From contig JAJZJM010000001.1 in the NCBI GenBank assembly GCA_021810105.1, forward strand, positions 186,001 to 250,000: a DNA stretch of 64,000 nt. Reading direction: 5' to 3'. Source of the stretch: Microcaldota archaeon (GTDB taxonomy: Archaea > Micrarchaeota > Micrarchaeia > Micrarchaeales > Micrarchaeaceae). The translations under genes and the position numbers were made by a program. Positions 33,209-41,799 of the stretch are shown here, in pieces. The notes below the pieces were generated by a model, which searched no databases, was not told the origin of the DNA, and saw only the letters and a list, made by a program, of their open reading frames with translations. The first letter of the stretch is position 1; each line of letters begins with the position of its first letter.

Positions 33209-34696
33209 TTATTCTGTTGAATCATATTTTGGAGTAAACGCCTTCATAAGTATGTTTTGGAGCTCACTTATTGTAACGCGCTTCTGGGATTTATCGTCCC
33301 TGTCCCTTATTGTTACGGTATTGTACCCTTCCGAAGAGTTTTCTACGCTATCGAAATCTATTGTGACGCAGTATGGAGTCCCTATATCATCCATTCTGGC
33401 ATACCTCCTGCCTATTGACCCAGCAGAGTCAGAAACTATTTTGAAATTCTTGGCAAGCTCCTTCCTTATCGATTCCGACATCGCTTGCAGTTTTTCGTCT
33501 TTCTGGAGCGGAAACACAGCAGCGTGGTAAGGCGCAAGAGGTTTAGGTATTTTCAAGATTGTCCTTTCGCCTTCGTTTGTGTAAAATACATCTAGCAGCA
33601 TCCATATGTTCCTGTCTACGCCGAAACTTAATTCCAGCACATTTGGCGTTATTCTGCTCCCGTCTTGCGGCACAGATAGGTCCTTCCCTGAACCTTTGGA
33701 ATGTGATGTAAGATCATAGTCTCCTCTGTAATGAAGCCCTCCAACTTCCTTGAAACCTCCCCAGCTCTCAACTTTGACTTCCAGGTCCATATGAACTTTG
33801 TTGTAGAATGCCTTTTCTTCTCCTCCTTTTTCAAAAAACCTAAACCTCTCCCTGGGCACTCCGAGCACATCTATATAGAACCTATCTATCAAAGCCATGT
33901 GGTAAGCATAAAAGTCAGGAATTCCGTATGAAGCCGAGAGCTCTTTTGCAGATATCTTCTGCTCTTTTTTGTCTTTGTATGTAACAACATTAAGCACCCT
34001 GCCTGACAGCCCTTCCTGCGGAAGTTTCCATCCGTTCGGGTCAAAAAATATCTGAAGCTCCGCCTGTATAAGCTCCCTCATTCTATACAACCCTTGCCTG
34101 GGAGATATTTCGTTCCTGTATGCCCTGCCTATTATTGCCAGACCAAAAGGCAGAGTCTTCCTTAATGCATTATATTCTTGGAAGAAATTCAGGTATGTCG
34201 ATTGCGCGGTCTCTGGTCTTAAATATCCCTTGTCCAACTTTTCCGGGCCTAGCCCTACCTCTATCATCATATTGAATGCTTTTGGCTCGCCTAGCTCTCC
34301 ACCGCACTTTTGGCATTTTATTTTGTTGTCTTTGAGAATTTTTCCCATTTCCGAGGCTCCAGCACCTTCGGATACGCTTATGCCTTTCTCAGATATCAAA
34401 ACATCCGCCCTGTAATATGAATGGCATTTTGTGCACCCTACAAGAACGTCGTTGAACCTCGATGCATGACCGGATGCCACCAGAGGTTTTTCCGGAAGCA
34501 GTGTTGACCCGTCTATCAGATGGTAATTCTCGTTCTGGTCTAGGAAGTAAGAGAGCCATAGATTCTCGAATCTCCTTTTCATTAAAGCCCCTAGATGGCC
34601 GTAATCGAACAGGCCGGAAGCACCGCCGTATATCTCAGCGCTCGGCCAAAAGAAACCTTTGCTTTTAGCGTATGATAGAAGCTCTTCAATCTTCAT
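33209..34696 (-). CDS. glyS: Glycyl-tRNA synthetase
   Basis: The 495-residue class II synthetase has the eukaryotic/archaeal-type alpha2 GlyRS features: FFWPSAEIYGGASGLFDYGH, a zinc-like CTKCHSYYRAD and KCQKCGGEL, motif 2 FRNEISPRQGLYRMREL-like YRNEISPRQGLYR, and the C-terminal anticodon-binding domain (DSAGSIGRRYARMDDIGTP). It charges tRNA-Gly. It is the first gene of a minus-strand unit with Ogg and translin. Confidence 0.95.
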   Translation of the reverse strand: MKIEELLSYAKSKGFFWPSAEIYGGASGLFDYGHLGALMKRRFENLWLSYFLDQNENYHLIDGSTLLPEKPLVASGHASRFNDVLVGCTKCHSYYRADVLISEKGISVSEGAGASEMGKILKDNKIKCQKCGGELGEPKAFNMMIEVGLGPEKLDKGYLRPETAQSTYLNFFQEYNALRKTLPFGLAIIGRAYRNEISPRQGLYRMRELIQAELQIFFDPNGWKLPQEGLSGRVLNVVTYKDKKEQKISAKELSASYGIPDFYAYHMALIDRFYIDVLGVPRERFRFFEKGGEEKAFYNKVHMDLEVKVESWGGFKEVGGLHYRGDYDLTSHSKGSGKDLSVPQDGSRITPNVLELSFGVDRNIWMLLDVFYTNEGERTILKIPKPLAPYHAAVFPLQKDEKLQAMSESIRKELAKNFKIVSDSAGSIGRRYARMDDIGTPYCVTIDFDSVENSSEGYNTVTIRDRDDKSQKRVTISELQNILMKAFTPKYDSTE

Positions 34697-34740
34697 TTTA
34701 CCATCTGTTTAACATTAGCAATAGCCATTATAAAATGTAG

Positions 34741-35970
34741 TTATTTTGGCTTTAATATAAACATGCTGTATTTGTCAACATCTATGTACTTGGAATAATA
34801 TGCGCGTAGATCATCGAGAGTGACACTGGCAAGCATTTTTGGAAGCATTATGGGGAGTTCCGGATTGTTGTATACGAGAGAGGACATTGCCGCACCTATT
34901 GACATATCAAGGCTCCTTTCCTTAATTGTAGTATACTCTATTATCGCTCCTGTTTTTATGCGGAGGAAATCTTTCTGCTCAATCTCCCCATTCTGTGCCT
35001 TTTCAAATTCTTTCAGGATTATTTCTTTTGTACGTTCTAGATTGCTAGCTTTTACTCCAGCATCCGCGCCTATGAATCCGAAAGTAGACCTGTTAGTAAC
35101 ACTGCATGATGATTCGTATGAAAGACCACGCTTCTCCCTCAATTCCTGAAAAAGCCTGTAATCGAGCAGCTCGCCTGCAATTATTGATGCTGTTGTCTCT
35201 TCTTGCCTCCCCCTTACAACATTGGACGTCTTGAACCCTATCCCTATCCTTGTCTGCTTTATTCCCTTTCTTGAGGTCACAATGTCAGACCTTTCTTGCT
35301 TTTCTGAGCAGATTTCCCTTGAAGGAGATGCTCCCTCTTTATGAAAACCTTCAAAATATTTTTTGGCTTCCGATATCATTTTCTTTTCCTGCAGGCCACC
35401 ATACATTGAAAGAACCATGTTGCCTGGGAAGTAGTATTTACCGTAAATTCTATTTACATCATTCCTATTTATCGCATTTATCGCCTTCTCGTCAGAATAT
35501 GCCATGTTCCTCGCAGGGTGCTTCTTGAAGAGGACTTTTAGCAGATAATCTTTTGACAGCTCCATAGGCATGTCGTGTTCTATCATTACCTCATTTAAGA
35601 TCGGGCCGCGTTCTGTAATGAACTCTTTTTGCAAGAGAGTGGAATTCCTTACCATGTCGGATAGCAGCTCCATACATCTTCCGAACATGCTCTTGTGCAC
35701 CTGCGCTATGTATACAGTCATTTCATACTCTGTGAATGCGTTGTGTACAGCGCCAAGCCTCTTGAAAGTCCCGTCTATCTCTTTCCAAGTCCTCTTCTTT
35801 GTGCCCCTGAACATCATATGCTCGAGATAATGTGAGATTCCCTCCTTTCCTTTTGGATCGTCAACAAAGCCGTATTTTACACCGATAGATATGCCCACTG
35901 TTTCGAGTGCAGGAAGAGACGCCGCCACAACTCTCAATCCGTTGTCTAGGATCTCGGTTTTTGTATGCAT
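34741..35970 (-). CDS. M16-family zinc peptidase
   Basis: The 409-residue protein has the inverted zinc motif HYLEH (His47, Glu50, His51) followed by MFRGTKKRTW, and the distal zinc ligand in the ERGPILNEVMIEHD segment, as in pitrilysin/processing peptidases. The second half (ARxG-like FKTSNVVRG, GLSYESSC) is the non-catalytic M16 domain that forms the closed chamber. It has no signal peptide, so it acts in the cytosol on short peptides. M16 proteins are uncommon in archaea. Start ATG at 35970; monocistronic. Confidence 0.9.
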   Translation of the reverse strand: MHTKTEILDNGLRVVAASLPALETVGISIGVKYGFVDDPKGKEGISHYLEHMMFRGTKKRTWKEIDGTFKRLGAVHNAFTEYEMTVYIAQVHKSMFGRCMELLSDMVRNSTLLQKEFITERGPILNEVMIEHDMPMELSKDYLLKVLFKKHPARNMAYSDEKAINAINRNDVNRIYGKYYFPGNMVLSMYGGLQEKKMISEAKKYFEGFHKEGASPSREICSEKQERSDIVTSRKGIKQTRIGIGFKTSNVVRGRQEETTASIIAGELLDYRLFQELREKRGLSYESSCSVTNRSTFGFIGADAGVKASNLERTKEIILKEFEKAQNGEIEQKDFLRIKTGAIIEYTTIKERSLDMSIGAAMSSLVYNNPELPIMLPKMLASVTLDDLRAYYSKYIDVDKYSMFILKPK

Positions 35971-36077
35971 AGTATTTTTATGCAGCGAAATTATTTATAT
36001 TCTATTGGGAAGCAAATTTCAAGAAGAGTTAAAACGCTTGCCTTCCATGTATTCATATTATTCGTATAGGTGCTATT

Positions 36078-37004
36078 TTGGCAGAGAGAGGATTTGAGGA
36101 ACTAAGAGAGAAGATGCTTAAGAGCGCCAAGGCAGGCATAAGCAAAGCATACCAGAGCGAGGAGTATGCGCTTATGCAGGCGGTGAATGCGCAGATAGAG
36201 ACATCCAGATCTTATAATCTGGCGTTTGAAAGGCTAAGCGAATGGCAAGGACTATACCTTCCTGAGATAAAGATGGGAAATCCGAAATCTCTTGCAAAGC
36301 TCGTAATAGAATTGTGCTCTGGAAGAATAGACAGAGAGGCTATAAGCGAGGCTTTGGGTGAAGGAGGAAAGCCTGATGAAGTGATAAGCAGCATATCATC
36401 GACCATGGGAAGGAAGATGGAGGAAGAGGAGGCGGCTGTTGTTGCGGGATTCGCAAAGCAGATCCTGTCCATGGCAGACTCTCTTGACATGCTAGATAAG
36501 TACATAAAAGCTGCTGCAAACAGGATACTTCCAAACACCACATATCTTACAGACCATATGATAGCGGCAGAGCTTCTGAGCAGGGCAGGATCGCTTGAAA
36601 GGCTTGCCACAATGCCTGCCGGAACTGTGCAGCTGCTTGGCGCAGAAAAGGCATTGTTCAAACATATTAAATTCGGAAGCAGGCCACCTAAATATGGCAT
36701 ACTCTTCAAGCTGTCAGATGTAACAAATGCACAGAAGGAGATAAAGGGCAAGATAGCCAGGGCATACGCTACAAAAATATGCATTGCTCTAAAAGCGGAT
36801 TGTTTCTCTAAGAACTTCATTGCTGAAGGATTGAAAAAGAGCTTGAATGAAAGCATAAAAAGGATAAGAGAGAAGCCCATTACCCATAAGAAAGAGGATA
36901 ATAGGAATAGTTTCAGCCGTGAGAGAAATAGGAATAGTAGGGGCTTTCGCGGGAGGGGCGACAGGGATAATGGCTTTAGGAAGCAAAGGAGACAGAGATA
37001 CTAA
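36078..37004 (+). CDS. nop5: Nop5-like C/D box RNP core protein, N-domain missing
   Basis: The 308-residue protein begins at the coiled-coil of Nop5 (AERGFEELREKMLKSAKAG) and contains the Nop domain signature AGSLERLATMPAGTVQLLGAEKALFKH near residues 173-199 and GSRPPKYGILFK, which bind L7Ae-bound C/D box guide RNA. Archaeal Nop5 is normally about 400 residues with an extra N-terminal fibrillarin-binding domain; here there is no room upstream for it (107 bases to the M16 start). The C-terminal tail is Arg/Gly rich (RNSRGFRGRGDRD). Start TTG 36078. This would mount 2-prime-O-methylation RNPs, possibly with altered fibrillarin contact. Confidence 0.85.
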   Translation: MAERGFEELREKMLKSAKAGISKAYQSEEYALMQAVNAQIETSRSYNLAFERLSEWQGLYLPEIKMGNPKSLAKLVIELCSGRIDREAISEALGEGGKPDEVISSISSTMGRKMEEEEAAVVAGFAKQILSMADSLDMLDKYIKAAANRILPNTTYLTDHMIAAELLSRAGSLERLATMPAGTVQLLGAEKALFKHIKFGSRPPKYGILFKLSDVTNAQKEIKGKIARAYATKICIALKADCFSKNFIAEGLKKSLNESIKRIREKPITHKKEDNRNSFSRERNRNSRGFRGRGDRDNGFRKQRRQRY

Positions 37005-37081
37005 AACACTCTTGGAAAGTGTGGTTGACAATTTTTGAAAGAAGGTAAAATCATAAACGGAAAGGCTTTAAATACTTTCGA

Positions 37082-39139
37082 ATGCCCTTTCTACTTATTA
37101 ATGGTGAATATATGCCAAATCAAGGTAACCCAGGTGCTCCAAAACCTTCAGAGGTTGAGGTTCAGATAGAGCAGAACATAGTAAACAACATAAACAACAA
37201 GAGACCGGAAGCAAAGTTTGACGCGCAGAAGGACAGCTTGAATCCAGTGCTTGCAGTATATCATAGGACAATGGAGGAAATAGAAAAGATGCCTGTGATA
37301 GATAAGACCATGACAGTCTGCCCTGAATGCAAACTGATAATAAACGGAACTCTGTACAGGGACGGCGATAATGTAATGATAAGGAAATACTGCCCAGAGC
37401 ACAAGTGGACGGTTGAGAAATACTGGGAAGACTATGATATGTACATGAAGATGAAGAGATACAATTACTATGGAAGGGGATTCGACAATCCTAACTACAT
37501 AAGCGATACAAAAGGGGCAAACTGCCCATTCGATTGCGGAATGTGTGAAAGGCACAAGTCCCACACAGGCCTTGCTAATGTGGTAGTTACAAACAGGTGC
37601 CACCTCTCATGCTGGTACTGCTTCTTCTATGCAAAGGAGGGAGAGGCCATTTATGAGCCAAGCGTTGCTGAATTGGATAAAATATTCAGGAATCTTAGGG
37701 CACAGAAACCGATACCTGCAAACGCATTGCAGATAACTGGTGGAGAGCCGACAATGGCGCCTGAGATAATAAAGATTGTGGAGAAGGCAAAGGAATCTGG
37801 CTTTGACCAGATACAGCTCAACACAACAGGAATAAACCTTGGGCTAAATCCTGATTTGGCAATAAAGCTAAGGCATGCCGGAGTGAGCACGCTATATATG
37901 AGCTTTGACGGAGTGAGCGCCAGAGCGAACCCAAAGAACCACTGGGAAACCCCAATGGCTCTCGATGCCGCAAGAAAAGCCGGCATAGGGGTAGTGCTTG
38001 TGCCAACAGTCATAAGGACGATAAACGATCATGAGCTTGGAGCGATAATAAACTTCGCTATGAACAACTCAGACATAGTTAGAGCTGTAAACTTCCAGCC
38101 AGTCTCTCTGGTAGGAAGGATGCCTTCAAAGCTAAGGGAGAAACAGAGGATCACTATACCAGGAGCCATAAAGCTTATAGAGGAGCAGACAAATGGAGTG
38201 ATAGGAAAGGATGCATGGTTCTCTGTGCCTTATGTAGGAGGAATAAACAAGTTCATAGAGGCGCTGACAGGAGAATACAAGTATGACCTGTCCATACACT
38301 TTGCATGCGGAGCTGGCGCATATCTGTTCATAGACAGCGACAATAAAGTAATACCACTGACAAAATTCGTAGACGCGCAAGGTCTTTTGGAGCACCTCCA
38401 GAAAACAGTAGATAAGATGCAGGGCAAATCTAAGCTGCAGAGAAGGCTAATAGCGCTAAGGGCATTGACGCAGATAGGCAGGTTCATAAACAAGAAGAAC
38501 CAGCCGAAGTCTGTCAACTTCAGCAAGATGCTGCTTTCTCTGTTCCTGAAGCACGACTTTGCATCTATGGGCAAGCTCCAGATGAAGACATTGTTCATAG
38601 GAATGATGCACTTCCAGGATGAATACACATATGACATACACAGAGTGGAGAAGTGCGACATACACTACGCGCAGCCTAACGGAGAGGTATTACCATTCTG
38701 CTCATTCAACGTATTCCCTGAAATGTACAGGGACAAGGTGCAGAGGCAGTATAGCATGCCTGCAATGGAATGGGAAAAGACCCATCCAGGCTGGAACTAT
38801 TCAAAGGACAAGTATACAAGAAACATAAAAGAGATAGAGGCAAGCCCTGCATACATAAGGACTTACAGCAGCATGAAAGATTACTTTGCCCTTCCTGTAA
38901 ACAGCGGAAAAGGCCTGGCAAACTTTGCTAATATAAAGCCAAAGGTTGCAATGCAGCAGGTAGTAGTACAGAACGCCAGCGGAAAGACCTCAGACGTTCC
39001 TAAAAGCATGGAGATTGTGGAATCAAAAGGCGAAGATTCCTGCGGATGCGGAAATGGCGGCTCTTGCGGGTGTGGAGATGATGAATCATCCGCATCTGAA
39101 GGCGAGGGCTGCGGTTGTGGCGGAAAGTGCGATTGCTGA
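37082..39139 (+). CDS. tes: Radical SAM enzyme, probable tetraether lipid synthase
   Basis: The 685-residue protein has the radical SAM motif CHLSCWYC near residue 173, an upstream CPFDCGMC cluster, and an N-terminal rubredoxin-like CPECK...CPEH pair near residues 80-105, then TGGEPTMAP. This order matches the MJ0619-type Tes family, which joins phytanyl tails of two archaeol molecules to make tetraether lipids. The C-terminal ~40 residues add a Gly/Cys-rich tail with eight cysteines in CGCG pairs, not expected in Tes. The start may be ATG 37082 or ATG 37112. A partner gene follows 17 bases later. The tetraether assignment is by family pattern only. Confidence 0.75.
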   Translation: MPFLLINGEYMPNQGNPGAPKPSEVEVQIEQNIVNNINNKRPEAKFDAQKDSLNPVLAVYHRTMEEIEKMPVIDKTMTVCPECKLIINGTLYRDGDNVMIRKYCPEHKWTVEKYWEDYDMYMKMKRYNYYGRGFDNPNYISDTKGANCPFDCGMCERHKSHTGLANVVVTNRCHLSCWYCFFYAKEGEAIYEPSVAELDKIFRNLRAQKPIPANALQITGGEPTMAPEIIKIVEKAKESGFDQIQLNTTGINLGLNPDLAIKLRHAGVSTLYMSFDGVSARANPKNHWETPMALDAARKAGIGVVLVPTVIRTINDHELGAIINFAMNNSDIVRAVNFQPVSLVGRMPSKLREKQRITIPGAIKLIEEQTNGVIGKDAWFSVPYVGGINKFIEALTGEYKYDLSIHFACGAGAYLFIDSDNKVIPLTKFVDAQGLLEHLQKTVDKMQGKSKLQRRLIALRALTQIGRFINKKNQPKSVNFSKMLLSLFLKHDFASMGKLQMKTLFIGMMHFQDEYTYDIHRVEKCDIHYAQPNGEVLPFCSFNVFPEMYRDKVQRQYSMPAMEWEKTHPGWNYSKDKYTRNIKEIEASPAYIRTYSSMKDYFALPVNSGKGLANFANIKPKVAMQQVVVQNASGKTSDVPKSMEIVESKGEDSCGCGNGGSCGCGDDESSASEGEGCGCGGKCDC

Positions 39140-39156
39140 ATCCCTAGGTTTTTAAA

Positions 39157-39855
39157 ATGGATAGACGAGACACAGGACCTTCGTTGAGCAAATATAAGGA
39201 AGACCTGCAGAGAGAGCTGCAGCAAGGTCATGTTGAGGATGATTGGCTTACTGATGAACAGGGCAACAGATACAGGATGCCATACAGGATAATAAAGTGT
39301 GTGGTATTCAGGAACATAAGCCAGAAGGAGATGATTGACCCGCAGCATGCTGCGCGACTCCAGTATAGGTTGTCTCTGCTCGAACCCATAATAAAAGTCA
39401 GTGTTAATTTTGCCAAATCAAGAATAACAATGATATACAACCCAAAAGGCGCAAAAAACAGGAGAGAGCAGATAAGCCAGCAGGAGATAATGGACTTCCT
39501 CGCAAAGGAGGGTGTTCATGTAGATACATCGCAGATTGACGAGAGAGATTATGATTATGTAAAGGAGTTCTACAACTATGCATACTTCTCACCAACCATA
39601 AGAGAACACCCGCCATATGGATACACAAAAGAGGAGTGGGCAGATATGAGAGAGGGCTGGGAGGAAAAAATGCAGAAGGTGAACTCTGAGAAGCTGAATA
39701 AATTCAGAGAATGGCAGAAGGAATACATGGAGAGCATACAGGGAGATGCTTCACAGGCTCCAAATACAAAATTCACAATAAAGGAAAGACTCCTTGGAAG
39801 AAAAGGACCGAAAGCTAAGAAAGGCGAGAAAGGATTCTGGTTCCACGGAATCTAA
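39157..39855 (+). CDS. Conserved-looking partner of the radical SAM enzyme, unknown
   Basis: The 232-residue product is soluble and charged. An N-terminal segment (IIKVSVNFAKSRITMIYNPKGA, quoted in part at about residues 76-90) has the beta-alpha-beta rhythm of an HMA/ferredoxin-like fold but no CxxC. The C-terminal half is helical with WADMREGWEEKMQKV and a basic tail. I recognise no family. It is translated 17 bases after the radical SAM gene, so it may be an accessory factor for substrate binding or lipid presentation. Its end faces the convergent pilin genes 8 bases away. Confidence 0.6.
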   Translation: MDRRDTGPSLSKYKEDLQRELQQGHVEDDWLTDEQGNRYRMPYRIIKCVVFRNISQKEMIDPQHAARLQYRLSLLEPIIKVSVNFAKSRITMIYNPKGAKNRREQISQQEIMDFLAKEGVHVDTSQIDERDYDYVKEFYNYAYFSPTIREHPPYGYTKEEWADMREGWEEKMQKVNSEKLNKFREWQKEYMESIQGDASQAPNTKFTIKERLLGRKGPKAKKGEKGFWFHGI

Positions 39856-39862
39856 TTATTAA

Positions 39863-40777
39863 TCAAGGCGCACTGTATCCAGAAGTCCATGCGCTTGTGT
39901 AGATAACGTTTGTGGCAGTGCCATCGTTGCCGTTGCCTGAGTAGTCATTTGCATTGCCATTGAGAGGCCACCATCCTACAAGATTGTCAACATTGATAGG
40001 CGCTCCACCTATTCCTTCTTGATAAAGGGCAGTTATCTCTGATGGCGATAGAGAGGTATTGTAGATTTGGAAGTTAGATTCATACCCGTTAATTGTATTT
40101 TCACCGTATCCGGTGTTATCTGAACCTCCAATGTTAAATTGTCCTTCCGGTGCAGTGTTGACAACTATTGGAGATACATCATAACCGCTAGTCGAAACTA
40201 GCATCTTTTTATTATTATAATAAAATGTCACAGTTCCTGTAGTGCTATTATAAACTACAGCTGCAAAACCCCAGCCAGAGCTTGGGTTAAATCCAGGCGA
40301 ATATGTATCTCCAGACTCTAGGCAAGTATGTAAAAAGTAGCCCGCATAGGCACGGATCGCTAAGTTAAAAGGGCCGCATACACCTAAGGCATTTGTTTGC
40401 GTAAATAAAGTTGTAAATGAACTCGTTATAGTGCCGCTAAACCAAAATGTCATGGTCCTACTTGCAGTAGCACTATAAGGTATGTATTGATCATTTGTGA
40501 TAGAGATATATGCGGGGGAAGTTTCAAACTCTGCCACATACTCTGGAAGTTCGCCGTTACATTGCCCTACCAAGGAGGTCTGCACCGAGTTTCTGAGCAC
40601 TTCACAAGAACCTGGCTGCGCACGTGGAGAGAAGTTTGCGCTGTTGAAGATTCCCAATGAGAAAAGCGCAACAAGAACGATTGCTATAATGAGTATTGCC
40701 CATCCGTATGTCATCAGGTACTCCATTGCAGATTGGGACTTTTGACTTTTAAATTTAGAATAATCAAACTTTTTCAT
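39863..40777 (-). CDS. Class III signal-peptide pilin with LamG domain (copy 1)
   Basis: The 304-residue protein has the archaeal pilin leader: a short basic N-terminus, then QSAMEYLMTYGWAILII, with cleavage expected before the glutamine and the hydrophobic stretch forming the pilus core. The rest is a LamG/concanavalin-like jelly roll (GWWPLNGNANDYSGNGNDG near the C-terminus), predicted to sit outside the cell and bind glycans. The first ~70 and last ~65 residues are nearly identical to the protein at 40845, while the middle differs. It is monocistronic on the minus strand. Confidence 0.85.
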   Translation of the reverse strand: MKKFDYSKFKSQKSQSAMEYLMTYGWAILIIAIVLVALFSLGIFNSANFSPRAQPGSCEVLRNSVQTSLVGQCNGELPEYVAEFETSPAYISITNDQYIPYSATASRTMTFWFSGTITSSFTTLFTQTNALGVCGPFNLAIRAYAGYFLHTCLESGDTYSPGFNPSSGWGFAAVVYNSTTGTVTFYYNNKKMLVSTSGYDVSPIVVNTAPEGQFNIGGSDNTGYGENTINGYESNFQIYNTSLSPSEITALYQEGIGGAPINVDNLVGWWPLNGNANDYSGNGNDGTATNVIYTSAWTSGYSAP

Positions 40778-40844
40778 TCTCTCTATAGAAGTAAGTTAAA
40801 AAAGTATAAAAACCTGTTAGGCATGGGATTTTGAAATAATCAGA

Positions 40845-41759
40845 TTAAGGTGTACTGTACCCAGATGTCCACGCGCTTGTGTAGATTACATTTGTGGTAG
40901 TGCCATCATTGCCGTTACCTGAGTAGTCGTTCGCATTGCCATTGAGAGGCCACCAACCAACAAGGTTGTTGACATTAATGGGTGCACCTCCTATTCCCTC
41001 TTGGTAGAGTGCCTGAATATCATTTGATGAGAGCGTGGTGTTGTACATTTGAATATTAGAAGATAATATTACACCAGAATCAGATATACTATTAATTGAA
41101 GTAGGGCCCAATGAACTACTTGGATCTATAGCAAATTGAAGATTACCATTTCTATATACCTTAACGCTATTGCTTGTAAAATTGATAGCCATCACAAGAT
41201 TTTGCCAAGAGGCAAAGCTTGTAAGTGCATTTTGGCCCAGATTTTGATCTGAAGGATTTTGAGTATAGATAGTTAGAGACCCAGGACCGTTGCCATAGCA
41301 TTGAGGTATATAAGTGCTTATGCTAAAATCGTTTGAAAATACTATGCCAAATGTACTTGAACACGAGCTACTTTGAGTATTATTAATAAACCAAAGACTT
41401 ACTGTATAACCATTTGCAACTTGTGGGTTAGAAATAAAAAATTTGAAATCTCCATTAGCCGTATCTGCTACATATTCCGGCAGCATTCCATTGCACTGCC
41501 CAGCAAGAGAGGTCTGTGCAGAGGTTTTGATTACCTGGCAAGATCCAGGCTGCGCCCTAGGAGCAAAGTTTGCACTGTTGAAGATTCCCAATGAGAAAAG
41601 CGCAACAAGAACAATCGCAATTATGAGGATTGCCCAGCCGTATGTCATCAAGTACTCCATTGCTGACTGTGATTTAAGTCTTTTTGCGGGTATGAAATAG
41701 GATATAGGCTTTTGGATACTTCTGTTTCCATGTCGCAGGTACTTTGTGCTTTGTGTCAT
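40845..41759 (-). CDS. Class III signal-peptide pilin with LamG domain (copy 2)
   Basis: From ATG 41759 the product has about 304 residues with SQSAMEYLMTYGWAILII near residue 30 and the same LamG end (ALYQEGIGGAPINVNNLVG, then GWWPLNGNANDYSGNG). The frame is open to 41822, but 41759 has a TATA-like AATATTAAATT about 30 bases upstream and gives a normal leader length. The central 150 residues differ strongly from copy 1, with different cysteine and asparagine patterns. It should be an extracellular pilus subunit or adhesin. Tandem same-strand arrangement with copy 1. Confidence 0.82.
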   Translation of the reverse strand: MTQSTKYLRHGNRSIQKPISYFIPAKRLKSQSAMEYLMTYGWAILIIAIVLVALFSLGIFNSANFAPRAQPGSCQVIKTSAQTSLAGQCNGMLPEYVADTANGDFKFFISNPQVANGYTVSLWFINNTQSSSCSSTFGIVFSNDFSISTYIPQCYGNGPGSLTIYTQNPSDQNLGQNALTSFASWQNLVMAINFTSNSVKVYRNGNLQFAIDPSSSLGPTSINSISDSGVILSSNIQMYNTTLSSNDIQALYQEGIGGAPINVNNLVGWWPLNGNANDYSGNGNDGTTTNVIYTSAWTSGYSTP

Positions 41760-41799
41760 TCTACCGTTACTTAATACAAATTTAATATTAAAAACCTTT

